Made by a program: the position numbers and the translations under genes
In this document: one piece after another, positions 60,108-64,000 of the stretch
How the letters are laid out: every line of letters begins with the position of its first letter
Position numbering within the stretch: the stretch's first letter is position 1
The notes under the pieces: model-generated
Databases searched by the model: none
What the model saw: only the letters and a program-made list of their open reading frames with translations
What the model was told of the DNA's origin: nothing
Origin: Mycoplana rhizolycopersici
GTDB taxonomy: Bacteria > Pseudomonadota > Alphaproteobacteria > Rhizobiales > Rhizobiaceae
Reading direction: 5' to 3'
Assembly: GCF_013378445.1 (NCBI RefSeq)
Contig: NZ_JABXYK010000008.1
Span: 1 to 64,000 of the forward strand
DNA length: 64,000 bases

Positions 60108-60319
60108 AGCAAGATCGCCTTGCGGCGAAACTTTCGATTATTTTCGTTTCAAACGCGCTTCGCGTTCGCTTCGATGCGCGCTTTATACCCCAGCCGAAAA
60201 TTCATCACAGCGCTTTTTGAGCATGGGAGCCATGCAGATGACGCATAGTGAAACTTCGAGCCTCACGTTACGAGAAGATCTGAATTCTCACGGCGAACAG
60301 CACAGGCTCGCTGCCGGCG

Positions 60320-61384
60320 TCATGAGGGGCGCGGGCTGGGGCGCGGCACGTCCGCCGCATTGTCGTTCGCCCAGGTACTGATCGCATGGACCTGTCCGGG
60401 GATCTGATCCTGCAAATAGGTTTCGTGCCCCGGCAGGCCCATCGGATAAAGCGCGTCTCGGCTGGCCTCATAGGCCGCACTCTGGTCGGTGCAGAGGCGA
60501 ATGCGCATATCCTGCGGCGCGACATCGGTCCGGTTTTGCAGATTGTCGACCAGTCCCGCATCGGTAGACGGCAGGCGGCCGTCAAAGGCTTGCGTCAGAT
60601 ATTGCGCAGACCGTTCGTTTCGTTCCCGTTCCGTGGTCGCGCCCAGCACGACCACCATCACGCGCCTGCCATTTCGTGTGGCCAGCCCGACGATGTTCCG
60701 CCCTGATGCGCACAGGAACCCGGTCTTCATTCCGATAGTGCCGCTGAAGCGGGTCAGCAGCAGGTTGTTGGACTTGACCTCCTTGCCGTCGATCGTGACC
60801 GCGGAGGCCATGAAGAACCGCCGGTATTCGGGGAACACCCGGTCCACTTCCATGCCAAGGATCGCGAGATCGCGGGCAGTCGTATAATTGTTCCGGTCAA
60901 ACAGTCCGTTCGGATTGGAAAAATGGGTGCCTGTCAGCCCGAGGCGCGCCGCCGCTTCGTTCATCCGCCGGACGAAAGAAGCCTCGTCCGGGGCCACGGC
61001 TTCCGCAAGGGCGACGGCGACGTCATTCGCCGATGCGGCGATCATGGCAAAAAGCGCGTCTTCCAGTGTCATCGTCCGCCCGAAGGTCAGGCCGGATTCC
61101 AGAAACGCCTGCTTCATCGCGTTGCGCGTCATGGTAACGGGCGTCGTCAACGTCACCTCACCGGATCGAAGCGCTTCAAAGACGACGAGCGCCGTCATCA
61201 GTTTAGTCGTAGAGGCCGGATACCAGGGCACCCCGGCATCCTCCTGATAAAGCACCTGATGATTGTCGGCATCCACGACAAGCACAGGCGTGGCGTTTGC
61301 CGGTGCCGATGTGACCCATGTGAAAAGGGATGCGATGAACACCAATCTTTTCCATGGTCGTCCGGCCATATTGTTCGTGATCAT
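60320..61384 (-). CDS. D-alanyl-D-alanine carboxypeptidase (DacF-like, PBP5 family)
   Basis: 354 residues from ATG 61384 (GGAG ~9 bp upstream). A signal peptide/anchor (~10-30) precedes a peptidase S11 domain with the penicillin-binding motifs SxxK (PASTTKLM, ~70), SxN (SAND) and KTG (GMKTGFLC). It trims the terminal D-Ala from peptidoglycan pentapeptides in the periplasm. The ~80-residue tail beyond KTG lacks the amphipathic helix of classical PBP5 and is Pro-rich at the end. The small RNA lies downstream on the same strand. Confidence 0.92.
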   Translation of the reverse strand: MITNNMAGRPWKRLVFIASLFTWVTSAPANATPVLVVDADNHQVLYQEDAGVPWYPASTTKLMTALVVFEALRSGEVTLTTPVTMTRNAMKQAFLESGLTFGRTMTLEDALFAMIAASANDVAVALAEAVAPDEASFVRRMNEAAARLGLTGTHFSNPNGLFDRNNYTTARDLAILGMEVDRVFPEYRRFFMASAVTIDGKEVKSNNLLLTRFSGTIGMKTGFLCASGRNIVGLATRNGRRVMVVVLGATTERERNERSAQYLTQAFDGRLPSTDAGLVDNLQNRTDVAPQDMRIRLCTDQSAAYEASRDALYPMGLPGHETYLQDQIPGQVHAISTWANDNAADVPRPSPRPS

Positions 61385-61629
61385 GTGCCAGTCTCCAGAG
61401 GGAAGGACGCCCAAATGACACGATGCGCCGCCGAAGCACAAGCACTTGCTGCCGCGACGATAGTTCACAGGCGACCGCAATGGCTGTTCCGCGACACGAA
61501 GCGGACCGCCAACATGTAGCTTTGAGCACTCCTGTCGCTTATTACCATCCTTCTCGGCTCGCTCAATTCCCCTTGGCCGGCAGTTGCACTAGAGTCCGCT
61601 CCGAATCCAGTCTCATCCGGAAAGCAGCC

Positions 61630-63468
61630 ATGTTCCAGAGTTTCGACGTCACCTCCACCCCGCAGTTCGGCCGCGAGCGCGCCGATGCGTTGCGCGCCAC
61701 CTTCGACGACCTCCGCATCGACGGTTTTCTGGTGCCCCGCGCTGACGAGTTTCAGGGCGAATACGTGCCGAAGAGCGCGGAACGGCTGGCATGGCTGACC
61801 GGTTTCACCGGCTCTGCCGGCATTGCGCTCGTGATGCGCGGCGAGGCGATCGTCTTCGTCGACGGGCGCTACGTGACCCAACTGGCCGAACAGGTCGACG
61901 GCAGCGTCTTCAAGGGCGGGGATCTCGTCGGCGAGCCACCACATCTGTGGATCCCGAAGTATGCGCCGAAGGGCTTCCGGCTGGGGATTGACCCCTGGCT
62001 GCATACCGGCGCCGAGGTGCGCAGGCTCGAAAAGGCGCTCGACAGCCTGAACGGCAAGCTCGTCCTGCTGGCGGACAATCCGCTGGACCGGATCTGGACC
62101 GACCGCCCCGCCGAACCGCTCGGGCGCGTCCGCATCCAGCCGATCGAATTTTCCGGCAAGCTCGCGAAGGACAAGCTTGCCGAAATGGCGGCGAAGGTCT
62201 CCGAAGGCGGCGCGGATGCGCTTGCCGTCACCGACCCCTCGACGATCGCCTGGCTCTTCAACATTCGCGGCAGCGACGTGCCGCACACCCCTCACCCGCT
62301 CGCACGCGCCATCCTGCATGCCAACGGTATGGCCGAACTTTTCATCGACAAGCGCAAGACCGGCATCGAGGAAGAAGCCTACCTCACGCAAATGGCCGAC
62401 CTGCTGACCCCGTCCGCTTTCGGCGGACGCATGGAAGGGCTCGCGCGCCAGGGCAAGCGCGTCCTGCTCGATCCCGATCAGGCACCGTTTGCGCTGGGCG
62501 AGGCGATCCGCTCTGCTGGCGGCACCGTCATCGAGGCGGCCGACCCCGCCCGCCTGCCGCGCGCCTGCAAGAACGAGGTCGAGCTGGCCGGCTCCGCCAA
62601 GGCGCATCTTCAGGACGGCGCGGCCATCGTCGAGTTCCTGGCCTGGCTCGATTCGACCACGCCCGGCACCCTGTCCGAGATCGAGGTCACCAAGAAGCTG
62701 GAAGCCTGCCGGGCGAATGTCGGCGAACGGATGCAGAATCCGTTGAAGGACATCTCCTTCGACACGATCGCCGGCGCCGGCGCCCATGCCGCGATCATGC
62801 ACTACCGCGTGACCACGGATACGGACGCGAAGTTGGAAGACGGGACGATGTTCCTGATCGATTCCGGCGCGCAGTACATCAACGGCACCACCGACATCAC
62901 CCGCACTGTCGCGATCGGAAGCGTTCCCGACGAGCACAAGCGCTTCTTCACTCTCGTGCTCAAGGGCATGATCGCCATCAGCACCGCCCGTTTTCCGAAG
63001 GGCGCGCGCGGCTGTGACCTCGATCCGCTTGCCCGCATCGCGCTTTGGAAGGCAGGCGCCGACTATGCGCACGGCACCGGCCACGGCGTCGGCTCCTATC
63101 TGTCCGTGCACGAAGGCCCGCAACGCATCGCGCGCCTGTCGACACAGGAGCTTTTGCCCGGCATGATCCTCTCGAACGAACCCGGCTACTACCGCCCCGG
63201 CAGTTTCGGCATCCGCATCGAGAACCTCATCCACGTCCTTCCCGCTGCGCCGATCGAAGGTGGCGACACCGACATGCTGGGTTTCGAGACGCTGACCTTC
63301 TGCCCGATCGACAAGCGCCTCGTCGTCACGGAACTCCTGACGCGCGAGGAACTGCACTGGCTCGACGCCTATCACGCACTGACGCGCGAGGCGCTGCTGC
63401 CGCTGATCGAGGACGCAGGCGTTCGCGAGTGGTTGGTGTTCGCCACATCGCCCTTCAGCCACGGCTAA
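61630..63468 (+). CDS. pepP: Xaa-Pro aminopeptidase P
   Basis: 612 residues, the three-domain M24B form (two creatinase-N domains, ~10-135 and ~165-310, then a pita-bread metallopeptidase ~320-545, then a C-terminal extension). Metal ligands are visible: MFLIDSGAQYINGTTDITRT (two Asp), TGHGVGSYLSVHEGP (His), LSNEPGYYRPGSFGIRIENL (two Glu), each quoted only to mark the site. It removes N-terminal residues followed by proline. ATG 61630; the frame extends to 61423 but is not conserved there. Confidence 0.94.
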   Translation: MFQSFDVTSTPQFGRERADALRATFDDLRIDGFLVPRADEFQGEYVPKSAERLAWLTGFTGSAGIALVMRGEAIVFVDGRYVTQLAEQVDGSVFKGGDLVGEPPHLWIPKYAPKGFRLGIDPWLHTGAEVRRLEKALDSLNGKLVLLADNPLDRIWTDRPAEPLGRVRIQPIEFSGKLAKDKLAEMAAKVSEGGADALAVTDPSTIAWLFNIRGSDVPHTPHPLARAILHANGMAELFIDKRKTGIEEEAYLTQMADLLTPSAFGGRMEGLARQGKRVLLDPDQAPFALGEAIRSAGGTVIEAADPARLPRACKNEVELAGSAKAHLQDGAAIVEFLAWLDSTTPGTLSEIEVTKKLEACRANVGERMQNPLKDISFDTIAGAGAHAAIMHYRVTTDTDAKLEDGTMFLIDSGAQYINGTTDITRTVAIGSVPDEHKRFFTLVLKGMIAISTARFPKGARGCDLDPLARIALWKAGADYAHGTGHGVGSYLSVHEGPQRIARLSTQELLPGMILSNEPGYYRPGSFGIRIENLIHVLPAAPIEGGDTDMLGFETLTFCPIDKRLVVTELLTREELHWLDAYHALTREALLPLIEDAGVREWLVFATSPFSHG

Positions 63469-63529
63469 TCCAACCAATGAGTTGAACCACGACAAACGGG
63501 CCGCGACGATCCAATGCCGCGGCCTGATT

Positions 63530-63844
63530 TCAGCCGGTAAACACGTAGCGCATGAACATGACGGCGCACCATCCCACCGCCAGCATCGGCAGGCTGGACA
63601 ATCGCAGGCTCGCAATCAGCGCCGCCGCCATCGCCACCTGAACGTCGGGCCCGCCGGTGAAGAATGCTGGAGCGACGAGCGTCGTCAGCACCGCCGCCGG
63701 CACCGCGTTCAATGCAGCCTCCAGCCGCGGCGGAATCGATTTCATCCGCATGACCAGCAGGTAGCCGCCGATGCGTGTCAGGAAGGTCGCCACTGCGCCG
63801 GCCAGGATGACGGCCACCATGTCGGCATGGAAGAACCCGTCCAT
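63530..63844 (-). CDS. azlD: AzlD family membrane protein
   Basis: 104 residues with four hydrophobic segments, the usual length and pattern of AzlD (ILAGAVATFLTRIGGYLL; LNAVPAAVLTTLVAPAFF). AzlC and AzlD together form a branched-chain amino acid exporter in which AzlD is the small subunit. It starts 1 bp after the azlC stop (TAG-A-ATG spacing), with GGAGG inside the end of azlC, so the two are translationally coupled. Confidence 0.9.
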   Translation of the reverse strand: MDGFFHADMVAVILAGAVATFLTRIGGYLLVMRMKSIPPRLEAALNAVPAAVLTTLVAPAFFTGGPDVQVAMAAALIASLRLSSLPMLAVGWCAVMFMRYVFTG

Positions 63845-63845
63845 T

Positions 63846-64000
63846 CTAGACCTCCTGCCCGGCTTCGTGCAGTTTCGGGTTCCGCTTCACCGGCAGCATT
63901 GCCGCAAGCAGCATTCCAGCGACTGCACCGATGCTGACGTGCCAGGGCGAGCCGACGGTATGGAAGGCGATCACCGACACTGCGCCGCTGATGGCAACGA
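63846..64000 (-). CDS. azlC: AzlC family branched-chain amino acid permease, C-terminus only
   Basis: The last 51 codons of a gene that runs off the right edge. The product ends ...SPWHVSIGAVAGMLLAAM then LPVKRNPKLHEAGQEV, with one transmembrane helix visible. Its position 1 bp before azlD on the same strand, and the two-gene pattern, identify it as azlC, the large exporter subunit. The missing 5' part is outside the window, so the identification rests partly on context. Confidence 0.8.
   Translation of the reverse strand, partial: VAISGAVSVIAFHTVGSPWHVSIGAVAGMLLAAMLPVKRNPKLHEAGQEV

Noticed and set aside
1-64000. tRNA, rRNA, insertion sequence, prophage and attachment-site signatures
   Set aside because: None seen by eye; only the tRNA-like end of tmRNA was found. 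A tRNAscan and an IS search would be needed to exclude short or degenerate examples.

Overview
The window is chromosomal DNA of high GC content from an alphaproteobacterium of the family Rhizobiaceae (Ensifer/Sinorhizobium, Rhizobium or Shinella type). The best evidence is a circularly permuted, two-piece tmRNA gene with the tag peptide ANDNYAEARLAA, next to the alphaproteobacterial type of SspB. Supporting evidence is the hflK-hflC-DUF2065-degP block, EcfG/RpoE2-type promoters on an end-joining locus, and a set of rhizobial conserved hypotheticals (DUF2853, DUF4169, DUF2778). I saw no IS element, prophage, CRISPR array, rRNA or tRNA gene. Almost all of the window reads as core genome; the clearest exception is one AT-richer orphan gene at 14828-15340.

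Layout. 0-7.5 kb: pdxJ, a membrane-anchored winged-helix-like protein, a MerR-LuxR fusion regulator, a RecD-like helicase, an AbrB-type membrane protein, then the leucine-catabolism pair mvaB and methylglutaconyl-CoA hydratase. 7.5-12 kb: a non-homologous end-joining island, ku-ligD facing a second ku, with an EcfG-like promoter at each outer side. 12-15.3 kb: a secreted YxxD protein, an ECF sigma factor and its membrane anti-sigma factor, an aldo/keto reductase and the orphan. 15.3-18 kb: acetolactate synthase ilvB-ilvN behind a previously unlisted 19-residue Ile/Leu/Val-rich leader peptide with a textbook attenuator. 18-29.5 kb: a HerA-like ATPase, divergent miaA/serB, a GNAT protein, degP-DUF2065-hflC-hflK, and folA-GST-thyA.

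29.6-37 kb: ssrA (tmRNA) beside sspB, the adaptor that hands tmRNA-tagged proteins to ClpXP; two small conserved genes; a giant AsmA protein; an FAD-linked oxidase. 37-45 kb: a secreted GH114-RTX enzyme, an RND efflux pump with its adaptor, a Tat-exported cyclase and an AhpD-like protein. 45-57 kb: two separate L,D-transpeptidase-fold proteins, a PcrA/UvrD helicase carrying an in-frame palindrome-ended insert, an amidase, cutC, creA, pncA, cheW and several small proteins. 57-64 kb: SCO1, an FAD monooxygenase, prmA, a probable anti-Shine-Dalgarno ('cuckoo'-type) small RNA, a D-Ala-D-Ala carboxypeptidase, pepP and azlD with a partial azlC.

I did not find a large undescribed system. The most interesting signals lie between the genes: the anti-SD small RNA at 59952-60107, the nearly leaderless ilv attenuator at 17799-17951, paired general-stress promoters around the end-joining genes, an in-frame insertion in PcrA, short tandem duplications lying exactly across stop codons, and the MerR-LuxR fusion.
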